DNA of 6,911 bases. It comes from CAYRFE01 sp964539615 (lineage in GTDB: Bacteria; Macinerneyibacteriota; Macinerneyibacteria; Macinerneyibacteriales; CAYRFE01). Shown in pieces: positions 1 to 5,912 of this stretch. Each line of letters opens with the position of its first letter. Positions within the stretch are counted from its first letter, which is position 1. Made by a program: the position numbers and the translations under genes. The notes beneath the pieces are model-generated. The model saw only the letters and a program-made list of their open reading frames with translations, ran no database searches and was not told the DNA's origin. The stretch spans positions 1 to 6,911 of the forward strand of contig CAZIJP010000140.1 in NCBI GenBank assembly GCA_964539615.1, in the 5' to 3' direction.

Positions 1-421
1 ACTCCTCATTGCTTGCAACAGTATCGGTAGTTGTCAATTCAAAATTTTTATTTGAGGTAAAGCAAAAAACGTTCCCCTTTACCTTACCGTACGATGCAAG
101 GAAACGCGCAGCAAACGATAATTCGGCAAATATATAATGCTCGCCTTTTTTGTCGATCACTACATATACACGAGGTGCCGGTAAATATTTTAAAACAGGA
201 GATGTTAGTATCGTCTTCAATTTTTCATCTTTTTGGATATATGGAACATAGAGCTTCATGAAACTGCGGTGATCATCTATGCGCGCGATCAATTGATAAT
301 TTTTGGGGAAATAGTTATATGCACGATCTTTATTGAAAAAATAGAATGCCGCTATTCCCGCCCCGATGACGATAGCGACAACTAGGATGAGAGATATAAA
401 ACAACCCCTTTTTCGGCCCAC
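1..421 (-). CDS. Unrecognised single-pass membrane-anchored protein, N-terminal part
   Basis: The frame is open for 140 codons from a GTG at 421-419 and leaves the window at base 1, so the C-terminus is missing. No ATG precedes it. I chose the GTG because a purine-rich SD (GAGGGAG, 432-426) sits just upstream and the protein then begins with basic residues (MGRKRG) followed by a hydrophobic helix at about residues 7-29. This looks like an uncleaved signal anchor, with the rest outside the cytoplasm. Residues 30-140 are soluble, rich in Tyr, Lys and Phe, with alternating strand-like stretches (for example PRVYVVIDKKGEHYIFAE). I recognise no domain or catalytic motif. The gene begins 20 bases after the 3' end of tRNA-Arg with no terminator between them, so it is probably transcribed from the tRNA promoter. 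Function unknown. That it is a real gene is fairly sure, from its length without a stop, its SD and its membrane anchor. Confidence 0.72.
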   Translation of the reverse strand, partial: MGRKRGCFISLILVVAIVIGAGIAAFYFFNKDRAYNYFPKNYQLIARIDDHRSFMKLYVPYIQKDEKLKTILTSPVLKYLPAPRVYVVIDKKGEHYIFAELSFAARFLASYGKVKGNVFCFTSNKNFELTTTDTVASNEE

Positions 422-441
422 ACCGCTCCCTCTAATGATAA

Positions 442-515
442 TGTGCCCGAAAGGACTCGAACCTTCAGCCTTCGGCTCCGGAGGCCGACGCTCTATCCAA
501 TTGAGCTACGGGCAC
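442..515 (-). tRNA. tRNA-Arg, anticodon CCG
   Basis: The minus strand folds into a standard 74-nt cloverleaf. The acceptor stem is GTGCCCG (515-509) with CGGGCAC (449-443), and the discriminator base is A (442). The D-arm uses GCTC/GAGC. The anticodon stem is TCGGC/GCCGA around the 7-base loop CTCCGGA, which gives anticodon CCG and reads Arg codon CGG. The T-arm is GAAGG, loop TTCGAGT, CCTTT, with one G-U pair. The 3' CCA is not encoded (the next base is T), so CCA must be added by nucleotidyltransferase. A consensus promoter lies just upstream and a protein gene begins 20 bases downstream. The bases flanking the acceptor stem (AT before, T after A73) could extend it by two pairs in the precursor. 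Confidence 0.97.
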
Positions 516-525
516 ATGTGCGTTC

Positions 526-553
526 ATTATAGGGAAAAAGCCCCTTATGTCAA
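526..553 (-). promoter_or_regulatory. Sigma-70-type promoter for tRNA-Arg and probably the next gene
   Basis: On the minus strand TTGACA (553-548) and TATAAT (531-526) both match the consensus exactly and are 16 bases apart. Transcription should start about 7 bases after the -10 box, near 519, some 4 bases before the mature tRNA 5' end at 515. The bases after the -10 box (GAACGC) are fairly GC-rich, as is usual for stable-RNA promoters under growth control; that regulatory reading is inference. Confidence 0.9.
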
Positions 554-564
554 GCAATATAGGC

Positions 565-592
565 AATAATTACGCTGTTTGTCGCAATTATT
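565..592 (-). terminator. Possible weak terminator hairpin after the DUF2752 gene
   Basis: Just after the DUF2752 stop codon an inverted repeat AATAATTGCG (592-583) / CGTAATTATT (574-565) gives a 10-bp stem with one G-U pair and an 8-base loop. The stem is AT-rich and no T-run follows, so it is not a classical intrinsic terminator. It may end the upstream transcript weakly or protect its 3' end. It lies 11 bases upstream of the tRNA promoter -35 box. Confidence 0.35.
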
Positions 593-594
593 CG

Positions 595-975
595 TTAAAT
601 TTTAAAAATTATGAGATATGCCCAATTTAAGGCTAAAAACACGGTCAAACCCCATCGCAACCACTTCCGGCTTATCACAATCGGCTTGATTCGATGTAAA
701 ATGACAAGCAGGTCATGCACACCCCACGCCGGCACAAGCATCAAACATATGGCTATCAAAGGATTAAAGGTGATCGCTTCCCAAATGTGAAGGTGAAAAA
801 AAGCGAAAGACATTCGTGTGATGCCGCATGTCGGACAGGGAATTCCTGTTAGAGTTTTAAACGGACATCCGATATACATCACGGCATTGTGCGATACGAG
901 AAACCAAAATATCGCAACACACAACAGTAGTATGATCGAATAAATCATTCCGAATGGTATAAATTTGTTCTGCAT
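595..975 (-). CDS. DUF2752 family membrane protein
   Basis: A 126-residue protein with hydrophobic segments at about residues 8-28, 70-92 and 107-124. Its hallmark is the Cys-rich motif GCPFKTLTGIPCPTCGITR (residues 36-54, with Cys37, Cys47 and Cys50), which is the CPxCGxTR signature of DUF2752 (PF10825). The length is normal for the family. The biochemical role is unknown; the cysteines suggest metal or redox chemistry, but that is inference. The frame stays open upstream into the preceding gene, but the ATG at 975 gives the expected N-terminus for the family. Start choice is the odd point: this ATG directly follows the T-run of the previous gene's terminator and has no accessible SD. ATG at 948 (residue 10) is an alternative but would trim the first helix. 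The neighbouring zinc-ribbon/YIP1 gene also encodes a small membrane protein, so the two may work together, but nothing in the sequence proves it. Confidence 0.88.
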   Translation of the reverse strand: MQNKFIPFGMIYSIILLLCVAIFWFLVSHNAVMYIGCPFKTLTGIPCPTCGITRMSFAFFHLHIWEAITFNPLIAICLMLVPAWGVHDLLVILHRIKPIVISRKWLRWGLTVFLALNWAYLIIFKI

Positions 976-997
976 AAAAAAGGGGCCGAAGCCCCTT
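976..997 (-). terminator. Intrinsic terminator with C(UUCG)G tetraloop
   Basis: On the minus strand AAGGGGC, loop TTCG, GCCCCTT is followed by more T, giving a 7-bp GC-rich stem capped by the extra-stable cUUCGg tetraloop and a tail of six T (981-976, the first two closing the stem). It starts 4 bases after the stop codon of the zinc-ribbon/YIP1 gene, so it is the natural end of the nqr-pyrF transcript. The T-run ends at 976 and the ATG of the DUF2752 gene begins at 975. Confidence 0.9.
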
Positions 998-1001
998 AAA
1001 T

Positions 1002-1781
1002 TCAACGGCCTGCTAAACCGGCTATCAAACCGGAAAAAGCTATTCCTATGATTACCGCAAGACAACAGCAGATCGCTCCCGGCAGAAGAACTGCCGCAAC
1101 AGCTTTGCCCCAGGTGGTGTCCTGCATATGCTTTATACTGATTATATTCAAAACCAATACCCATATCCAACTGATCATACTCCCGAATATCGGTATGATA
1201 ATGATCAGATTTGGCGTATATGAGAAAATGATCGCATTTAACGTGGCATTAAAACCATTTTTACCTTCACCTAAAATTAATAACATTACATGAATAATAC
1301 CGGCTCCTACAAAAAGACCGATAAATCCGCCGATAACGGAGGTAATAACCATCGGGATAAAACTCATCCCTGCAAACAAAGCATTTATGCCCATATCAGT
1401 ATTTCCCGTGTCAAGTTGTGCCAAATTATACATGATAGAATTCATAAAACTATTGGTTACAAGATTCCATAATGCATTGAAAAAGGATGCAATACCAACC
1501 AAGACCAAAAAATACATGATGGTCTTTGAAATATCATCGGTTTTATTGAACGAAGTAAAAAACTCTGTAGGTTTCAGCAACACTGCTTTTACTGTATTCC
1601 AGTACCGTTCATACCACGGGAGCTGCTCTTCATAGAACGGATTTGCAAAGGCCGGTTGTGCCTGAAACGGCTGCTCGTTACCTTCCGGTTGCTCTGCATT
1701 CAAAGGCTGCTCTTTTCCGCATGTCGAACAAAACTTAGCCGAATCATCCATGTCGGCCTGGCAAAAGAAACATTTCTTCAT
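1002..1781 (-). CDS. Zinc-ribbon and YIP1-domain membrane protein
   Basis: A 259-residue protein with two parts. The N-terminus is a zinc ribbon, CFFC at residues 4-7 and CSTCG at 18-22, so Cys4, Cys7, Cys18 and Cys21 should bind Zn. A Gln/Pro/Glu-rich linker covers about 23-55. From about residue 60 it resembles the YIP1 fold (PF04893): an amphipathic start (YWNTVKAVLLKPTEFF), then membrane segments near 87-107, 139-171, 190-216 and 226-256, with the family-like pattern of a SYTP turn at 187-190 and a loop before the last helix (KHMQDTTWGKA). Bacterial members have no established function. The start is firm: AAGGAGG (1793-1787) lies 5 bases before the ATG and overlaps the TAA stop of pyrF, so translation is probably coupled to pyrF. 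The same 11-base string AAGGAGGAATC precedes pyrF itself. The gene ends at a strong terminator and looks like the last gene of the nqr transcript. Confidence 0.9.
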   Translation of the reverse strand: MKKCFFCQADMDDSAKFCSTCGKEQPLNAEQPEGNEQPFQAQPAFANPFYEEQLPWYERYWNTVKAVLLKPTEFFTSFNKTDDISKTIMYFLVLVGIASFFNALWNLVTNSFMNSIMYNLAQLDTGNTDMGINALFAGMSFIPMVITSVIGGFIGLFVGAGIIHVMLLILGEGKNGFNATLNAIIFSYTPNLIIIIPIFGSMISWIWVLVLNIISIKHMQDTTWGKAVAAVLLPGAICCCLAVIIGIAFSGLIAGLAGR

Positions 1782-1791
1782 AGATTCCTCC

Positions 1792-2589
1792 TTATGAACG
1801 ATAGTTATTTATCATATCGCGATACTGCATCGCCTGTTCACGAGCTTTTGCGGCAAAATCAGTTCCTGTTGATGCAAAGATGATCGCACGGGAAACATTG
1901 ATCACCATATTGCCGTGTTTACCGCCGAAACCGTTCTTCACGGTCTTTTCCACATCGCCTCCCTGACTGCCGATGCCGGGAATAAGGAATATCTCATCGG
2001 GGCACATCTTGCGTATCTCGCCGAGTTCTTCCGGTTTGGTAGCGCCTACAACGAGGCCCAGACGGCTGCCCTTTTCATTCCATGCGTGAACGGTCTTTGC
2101 AACAACTTTAAACAGGTCCGCATGATATTCAAAATCTGCAGCGGATTTATTGGACGTAAGCGCAAGGACGAATGAATATTTATCTTCGTAACGGTAGAAC
2201 GGTTCAATAGCGTCCCACCCCATATACGGATTGACGGTTGCGGCGTCATACGTATTGATCGTATAGAGAGCAACAGCATACTGCTCTGCCGTGTTGCCGA
2301 TATCGCCGCGTTTTACATCAGCTATCATCGGGATCGACGGTGCAGCATCACATACGGCCTCCCACGCTTCAAGGCCGAGCGCACCTGCCGATTCATAGAA
2401 TGCCGCATTCGGTTTATAGGCGCACACAAGATCTTTTGTGGCTGCAATAATTTCATCATTGAATTTCTTCAACGGATTTTTCTCATTTTTCAGGCACTCC
2501 GGCAGTTTTTTTATATCACTGTCGAGCCCAACGCATAAGAGAGAATTGTTTGCAACAACCGCAGCATCATACTTTTCGCGAAAATTCAT
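1792..2589 (-). CDS. pyrF: Orotidine 5'-phosphate decarboxylase, subfamily 2
   Basis: PyrF removes CO2 from orotidine 5'-monophosphate to make UMP, the last step of de novo pyrimidine synthesis, in the cytoplasm. The 265-residue length and sequence fit the long subfamily-2 type (as in actinobacteria and several other phyla) rather than the short E. coli type. Visible landmarks are the substrate-binding GLDSD at 21-25, YKPN with Lys59, the catalytic block DVKRGDIGNT at 91-100 with the Asp91/Lys93/Asp96 charge network, the phosphate-binding loop PGIGSQGG at 204-211, and NVSRAI at 231-236 with the phosphate-contacting Arg234. Nothing is truncated and all key residues are present. The start is supported by AAGGAGG (2600-2594) 4 bases before the ATG. 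The stop codon overlaps the SD of the next gene. The gene lies 42 bases after the unknown 154-aa gene and is the only pyrimidine gene in view. Confidence 0.97.
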   Translation of the reverse strand: MNFREKYDAAVVANNSLLCVGLDSDIKKLPECLKNEKNPLKKFNDEIIAATKDLVCAYKPNAAFYESAGALGLEAWEAVCDAAPSIPMIADVKRGDIGNTAEQYAVALYTINTYDAATVNPYMGWDAIEPFYRYEDKYSFVLALTSNKSAADFEYHADLFKVVAKTVHAWNEKGSRLGLVVGATKPEELGEIRKMCPDEIFLIPGIGSQGGDVEKTVKNGFGGKHGNMVINVSRAIIFASTGTDFAAKAREQAMQYRDMINNYRS

Positions 2590-2631
2590 GATTCCTCCTT
2601 CTTAATCAGACAACTATCTTTCAGCAATGTT

Positions 2632-3096
2632 TCATTGTATGGAAATTTCCAATACATCAACAAGTTCTTGCGGGCTTATACGGAATGCGCTTCCGTGCCC
2701 TTCATAAAATCCATGTGCATAGATCATATGTATATTGAGTTCGGTGAACGTCACTTCTTTGTTCAATTTCAGATTGCGTACCGTCGTATTACTTTTGGGG
2801 AATATACCCGGGTCGCCGAACGGGCACGGCAATTTACCGCGCACCGATTCGGTCCTTACTTCAAAATGCGGCGACATAGAAATAAATTCACCCAAGCCTT
2901 TTATGCCTGCATTACGGAAATCGATCATCTTCAAAGCGATTTCCTGATGGGTAAGATTCAAACGTTTTACTGCAGCATCGTCTTCAATAAGAATATCTAC
3001 AAGTTTCCGTGTATCGGTACCGATGAATCCTTCAAGCGACAACACGCCGGGCTGCATATTGTGCTGGATCGTATCCATTTGAACGGTTTGTTTCAT
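2632..3096 (-). CDS. Conserved-looking protein of unknown function between nqrF and pyrF
   Basis: A 154-residue soluble protein with no signal peptide or membrane helix. I do not recognise the family. The N-terminal part (about 15-75) looks alpha/beta, with a helical stretch at 31-60. The middle carries KLPCPFGDPGIFPKSNTT at 88-105, which looks constrained by its Cys, Pro and Gly pattern. The C-terminal part has HMIYAHGFYEGHGSAFR at 123-139 with His123, His128 and His134, a spacing that could suit a metal or phosphate site, though that is a guess. The start is well supported: GGGGAGG lies 4 bases before the ATG, and nqrF ends only 14 bases upstream. Position inside a tight operon and normal codon use argue that it is real. 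It could be a partner of Nqr, of pyrimidine synthesis, or an unrelated passenger; the sequence does not decide. Confidence 0.85.
   Translation of the reverse strand: MKQTVQMDTIQHNMQPGVLSLEGFIGTDTRKLVDILIEDDAAVKRLNLTHQEIALKMIDFRNAGIKGLGEFISMSPHFEVRTESVRGKLPCPFGDPGIFPKSNTTVRNLKLNKEVTFTELNIHMIYAHGFYEGHGSAFRISPQELVDVLEISIQ
2634..2663 (-). promoter_or_regulatory. Weak candidate promoter for pyrF with a palindrome in its spacer
   Basis: Near the 3' end of the 154-aa gene the minus strand has TTGTTG (2663-2658), 18 bases, then TACAAT (2639-2634), about 45 bases before the pyrF ATG. The spacer holds a perfect 12-base palindrome, TGGAAATTTCCA (2640-2651). This could be an internal promoter with an operator, but it overlaps coding sequence and both boxes are imperfect, so chance is quite possible. 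Confidence 0.2.
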
Positions 3097-3110
3097 ACTG
3101 CCTCCCCGTC

Positions 3111-4217
3111 TTATGCGAATTTATCGTAAAAGATACGGTCGTCGGTAACACCCTTTTTATGCAGCACATCCACACACGCGGCGATCATTCCCGGGCTTCC
3201 GCACAGATACGCTTCCGTATTGGCGGGATCCGTGCAGTATTTATCGACTGCAACGGTAATAAGCCCCGTCTCGCCGGTCCAGTTGTCTTCCGGCTTCGGT
3301 TCTGACAAACACGGTACGAATGAGAAATTCGGTATCTTTTTCTCCATCGTTTTCATTTCGTCAACAAGGAAAAGATCGCGCCCGCTGCGTGCTCCGAAAC
3401 AATACACTGCTTGACGCGGGTTCTTCTTTTCGGCCATGTCCAGAAGGATCGACTTGATCGGCGCCATACCTGACCCGCCTGCTATGAAGATGATATCGCG
3501 GTCGGTATCTCGCAGAAAAAAATCCCCGTACGGACCGTTTAAGGTGACCTTATCGCCCTCTTTAAGATAGTTGTGAACAAATGTCGTACATATACCGTTG
3601 GGCACGAGGCGAATCTCCAGTTCGATCATGTCTTTTTCTGACGGCGAAGATGCCACCGAATAAGCACGGTAGACAGATTCATCGCACAATTCATACTCCG
3701 GCACTTGGAACTGTACAAATTGCCCCGGCCTGAAATCAATGACAGACGGATCAAGCAAACGCATCCGCACTTCTTTGATGTCATACGTAAGGTCACGGAT
3801 CGAAGCAACGACCGAGTCATACTGTTTTACATTGAACAACTCTTCAGGAACCTGTATTTTCATATTCTTTTTTACTTTGACCTGGCATGATAACCGGATA
3901 TTTTCTTTCTTTTCGGCCTCAGTTAACCAGGGTAGTTCCGTAGGCAGAAAATCCCCGGCGCCGTCCAGCACTTTTACTTTACAAAAACCGCATGAGCCGC
4001 GGCCGCCGCATGCTGAGGGAATAAAAATCTTTTCGCCCATCAAAGACTGCAAGAGCGGCCTGCCGCCTTCAACGGTGAGAATTTTCTGACCGTCATTGAT
4101 ATCCACCGTTACATCGCCGTAATCGGCTATGGTATTATCGGCGATCACCATGATGAGCGCCAGCACGGCAAAAAGCGCCGTGAGTATACCAACAGCCGTT
4201 AATAATTCATGCATCAT
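3111..4217 (-). CDS. nqrF: Na+-translocating NADH:quinone reductase subunit F, short form
   Basis: NqrF is the electron entry subunit: it oxidises NADH at FAD and passes electrons through a [2Fe-2S] centre to the membrane subunits. An N-terminal anchor helix (about 3-26) holds it to the cytoplasmic face. A ferredoxin domain follows with ligands Cys70, Cys76, Cys79 and Cys111 (CGGRGSCGFC plus LSCQ), the same spacing as in Vibrio NqrF. The FAD domain has RAYS at 184-187 and GPYGDFF at 228-234; the NADH domain has GGSGMAP at 247-253 and YLCGSPGM at 337-344, ending in YDKFA. The start at 4217 is chosen because GAGG (4229-4226), overlapping the nqrE stop, lies 8 bases before it; the ATG at 4223 would leave only 2 bases. 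At 368 aa it is about 40 residues shorter than Vibrio NqrF, chiefly because a loop just before RAYS is absent. Next gene starts 14 bases downstream. Confidence 0.96.
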   Translation of the reverse strand: MMHELLTAVGILTALFAVLALIMVIADNTIADYGDVTVDINDGQKILTVEGGRPLLQSLMGEKIFIPSACGGRGSCGFCKVKVLDGAGDFLPTELPWLTEAEKKENIRLSCQVKVKKNMKIQVPEELFNVKQYDSVVASIRDLTYDIKEVRMRLLDPSVIDFRPGQFVQFQVPEYELCDESVYRAYSVASSPSEKDMIELEIRLVPNGICTTFVHNYLKEGDKVTLNGPYGDFFLRDTDRDIIFIAGGSGMAPIKSILLDMAEKKNPRQAVYCFGARSGRDLFLVDEMKTMEKKIPNFSFVPCLSEPKPEDNWTGETGLITVAVDKYCTDPANTEAYLCGSPGMIAACVDVLHKKGVTDDRIFYDKFA

Positions 4218-4227
4218 ATTCATTACC

Positions 4228-4824
4228 TCAATTGATCCGAATCATTCCGGTAAAACCAATGAACGCCATAGCCATGATGCCGGTGATGATCAATGTAATA
4301 CCGGCGCCTTCAAGCCCTTTCGGTACTCTGCTACGCGACATTTTCTGGCGGATACCCGCCATGGCCACGATGGCCAGCCACCAGCCGATACCGCTTCCGA
4401 ACCCGTATGCAAAAGATTGAATGAATGTATATTTGCGAATGACCATGAAAAGTACCGCGCCGAGTATGGCACAATTCACCGTTATAAGTGGCAGGAAAAT
4501 ACCCAGCGTTGCATAGAGAGTGTCGGACACGCGCTCCACTATCATTTCAACTAGTTGAACAAATGCCGCGATCACTACGATGAACACGATAAAGCTGAGA
4601 TATTCGATCCCATACGGGACCATGAGTTTATAATAAACGATCCAGTTCAGCGCCGTCGTGCATGCCATGACAAACGTAACTGCGGCGCCGAGACCTACGG
4701 AAGCTTTCACTTCACGCGAGATCGAAAGGAATGAGCACATGCCGAGATAATTGGTGAGCAGGATGTTGTTGGTAAAGATGGCGGCAAAAAAGATCGCCGC
4801 GACCGGAATATTTTCTACGCTCAT
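4228..4824 (-). CDS. nqrE: Na+-translocating NADH:quinone reductase subunit E
   Basis: NqrE is an integral membrane subunit that, with NqrD, forms a symmetric pair holding an intramembrane iron-sulfur centre and part of the Na+ path. The 198-residue length is the usual one for NqrE. Cys30 in YLGMCSFL and Cys118 in PLITVNCAILG are the expected Fe-S ligands (equivalent to Cys26 and Cys120 of the Vibrio protein, from memory). About six hydrophobic helices are visible, and the GSGIGWWLAI segment (143-152) is typical. The frame is open to 4917, but the ATG at 4824 is right: it gives the family N-terminus, has a strong SD (AAGGAGG, 7 bases before the ATG) and overlaps the nqrD stop codon by 4 bases (ATGA), implying coupled translation. 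The related RnfA is similar, but the NqrF neighbour makes Nqr the better call. Confidence 0.96.
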   Translation of the reverse strand: MSVENIPVAAIFFAAIFTNNILLTNYLGMCSFLSISREVKASVGLGAAVTFVMACTTALNWIVYYKLMVPYGIEYLSFIVFIVVIAAFVQLVEMIVERVSDTLYATLGIFLPLITVNCAILGAVLFMVIRKYTFIQSFAYGFGSGIGWWLAIVAMAGIRQKMSRSRVPKGLEGAGITLIITGIMAMAFIGFTGMIRIN

Positions 4825-5426
4825 TTCTTTTCCTCCTTCAGCACGAGGCCTTTGATGATCCAAATGAATACAGCCAGCACAAAGAATGCACCGCCGGCCA
4901 TCACCATGAGCGACCAATTTGTCCAGCCTTTACCGAGCACATTGATGCCCCAAATTGTGCCGGAACCGAGCAGTTCACGGATAAATGCTATCGTCATCAA
5001 CACATACGAGTATCCAAGCCCTGCAGTGAATCCGTCAACGAATGCGAGATGCGGAGGATTGGACAAGCCAAATGCTTCGATGCGACCCATAAGGATACAG
5101 TTCGTTATGATAAGTCCGACATAGGGGCCTAATTGACGGGAAATATCAGGCTGATACGCTTTCAGCACAATATCGATGATGATGACAAATACCGCCATGA
5201 TCAGCGTTTCAACCATCATGCGCACACGTGAGGGTATCAGATTACGCATAGCAGAGATCGTCATGCTGGAGAAGGCAGTGGCAAAAATAAGCCCTGCGCA
5301 CATAACGATCGTGTTTTGCAGAACATTGGTAACAGCAAGCGTTGAACAGATGCCGAGTATCTGAACGAATACGGGATTGTTCTTGAAAAGCCCGTCTTTA
5401 AATATGCTTACTACGGTCGGCTTCAT
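4821..5426 (-). CDS. nqrD: Na+-translocating NADH:quinone reductase subunit D
   Basis: NqrD is the inverted partner of NqrE in the membrane and shares the Fe-S centre with it. The protein has 201 residues, near the usual 205-215, with about six hydrophobic helices. Cys27 in QILGICSTLAVT and Cys110 in GLIITNCILMGR are the expected ligands. The loop GRIEAFGLSNPP and the following FVDGFTAGLGYSY are characteristic of the NqrD/RnfE family. The ATG at 5426 overlaps the nqrC stop by 4 bases (ATGA), and the 3' end overlaps the nqrE start in the same way, so C, D and E are translationally chained. The SD before it (GCGGGTGA) is weak, which fits reliance on coupling. Nothing is missing. Confidence 0.96.
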   Translation of the reverse strand: MKPTVVSIFKDGLFKNNPVFVQILGICSTLAVTNVLQNTIVMCAGLIFATAFSSMTISAMRNLIPSRVRMMVETLIMAVFVIIIDIVLKAYQPDISRQLGPYVGLIITNCILMGRIEAFGLSNPPHLAFVDGFTAGLGYSYVLMTIAFIRELLGSGTIWGINVLGKGWTNWSLMVMAGGAFFVLAVFIWIIKGLVLKEEKK

Positions 5427-5911
5427 TTGCTATCACCCGCTTCCTGCACGATTGTTGTTATCTCTTGCATAACAAAGTTATTCACGATATCTTGCACAGC
5501 CTTTGAGGTGGCCGTAGCGCCCGTTATGGCATCAAATTGATTTACGGTCGTTGGTTCACCTTCATTGACACGCACTAACGGGGGAATTTTACCTTTAAAT
5601 TGCGCTTTGAACCACGGTTCTTCGATTCGTGCNNNNNNNNNNNNNNNNNNNNNNNNNNNNNNNNNNNNNNNNNNNNNNNNNNNNNNNNNNNNNNNNNNNN
5701 NNNNNNNNNNNNNNNNNNNNNNNNNNNNNNNNTTCTTTTCAAACGAAACACCCGCCGCCGATAAGATCGCAGCCTTTTTGAAATTTTCCGCATTTGCTTT
5801 TATACGATCGCGGGTCTTCAAATGCGTATATGCTAAGGCCGTGATAAAGATGACCGTTACGAGCGTCATGAAGAAAACGGTGTATATATTTTTCTTTGCT
5901 TTTTCCGTCAT
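5423..5911 (-). CDS. nqrC: Na+-translocating NADH:quinone reductase subunit C, interrupted by an assembly gap
   Basis: NqrC carries a covalently bound FMN on its periplasmic side and relays electrons between the NqrD/E centre and NqrB. The first 59 residues are readable: a short basic N-terminus and one membrane helix at about 11-29. The last 69 residues hold the flavinylation motif DAITGAT (bases 5533-5513); FMN is expected on its last Thr, codon 5515-5513, attached by ApbE. The NQFDAITGATATSKAVQ context is typical of NqrC/RnfG. Between them are 100 N (5633-5732). The frame joins only if the gap is taken literally. The readable parts total 128 residues against roughly 250 in known NqrC, so well over 34 codons are probably missing. 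The ATG at 5911 follows the nqrB stop after one base. The gene is likely intact in the organism. Confidence 0.9.
   Translation of the reverse strand: MTEKAKKNIYTVFFMTLVTVIFITALAYTHLKTRDRIKANAENFKKAAILSAAGVSFEKXXXXXXXXXXXXXXXXXXXXXXXXXXXXXXXXXXARIEEPWFKAQFKGKIPPLVRVNEGEPTTVNQFDAITGATATSKAVQDIVNNFVMQEITTIVQEAGDSK
5633..5732. other. Assembly gap of 100 N inside nqrC
   Basis: Exactly 100 undetermined bases lie here. A round number of this kind is normally a placeholder of unknown size. Judged from the usual length of NqrC, the true missing stretch is probably a few hundred bases; this is an inference from the family, not visible in the sequence. Confidence 0.98.
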
Positions 5912-5912
5912 A

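Noticed and set aside
366..569. Plus-strand open frame of 67 codons over the tRNA region
   Set aside because: It runs through the tRNA-Arg gene and its promoter on the opposite strand; no SD and no protein-like composition.
976..1170. Longer N-terminus for the DUF2752 protein (start at 1170)
   Set aside because: The extension overlaps the zinc-ribbon/YIP1 gene and crosses the terminator hairpin; its translation is low-complexity Ser/Cys/Gly and unlike the family.
2635..3129. Plus-strand open frame of 164 codons opposite the unknown 154-aa gene
   Set aside because: The minus-strand frame has a good SD, operon spacing and a more protein-like sequence; the plus frame would be an isolated antisense gene in an all-minus region.
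4825..4917. Longer N-terminus for NqrE (start at 4917)
   Set aside because: It overlaps nqrD by about 30 codons, and the ATG at 4824 gives the normal 198-residue protein with a strong SD.
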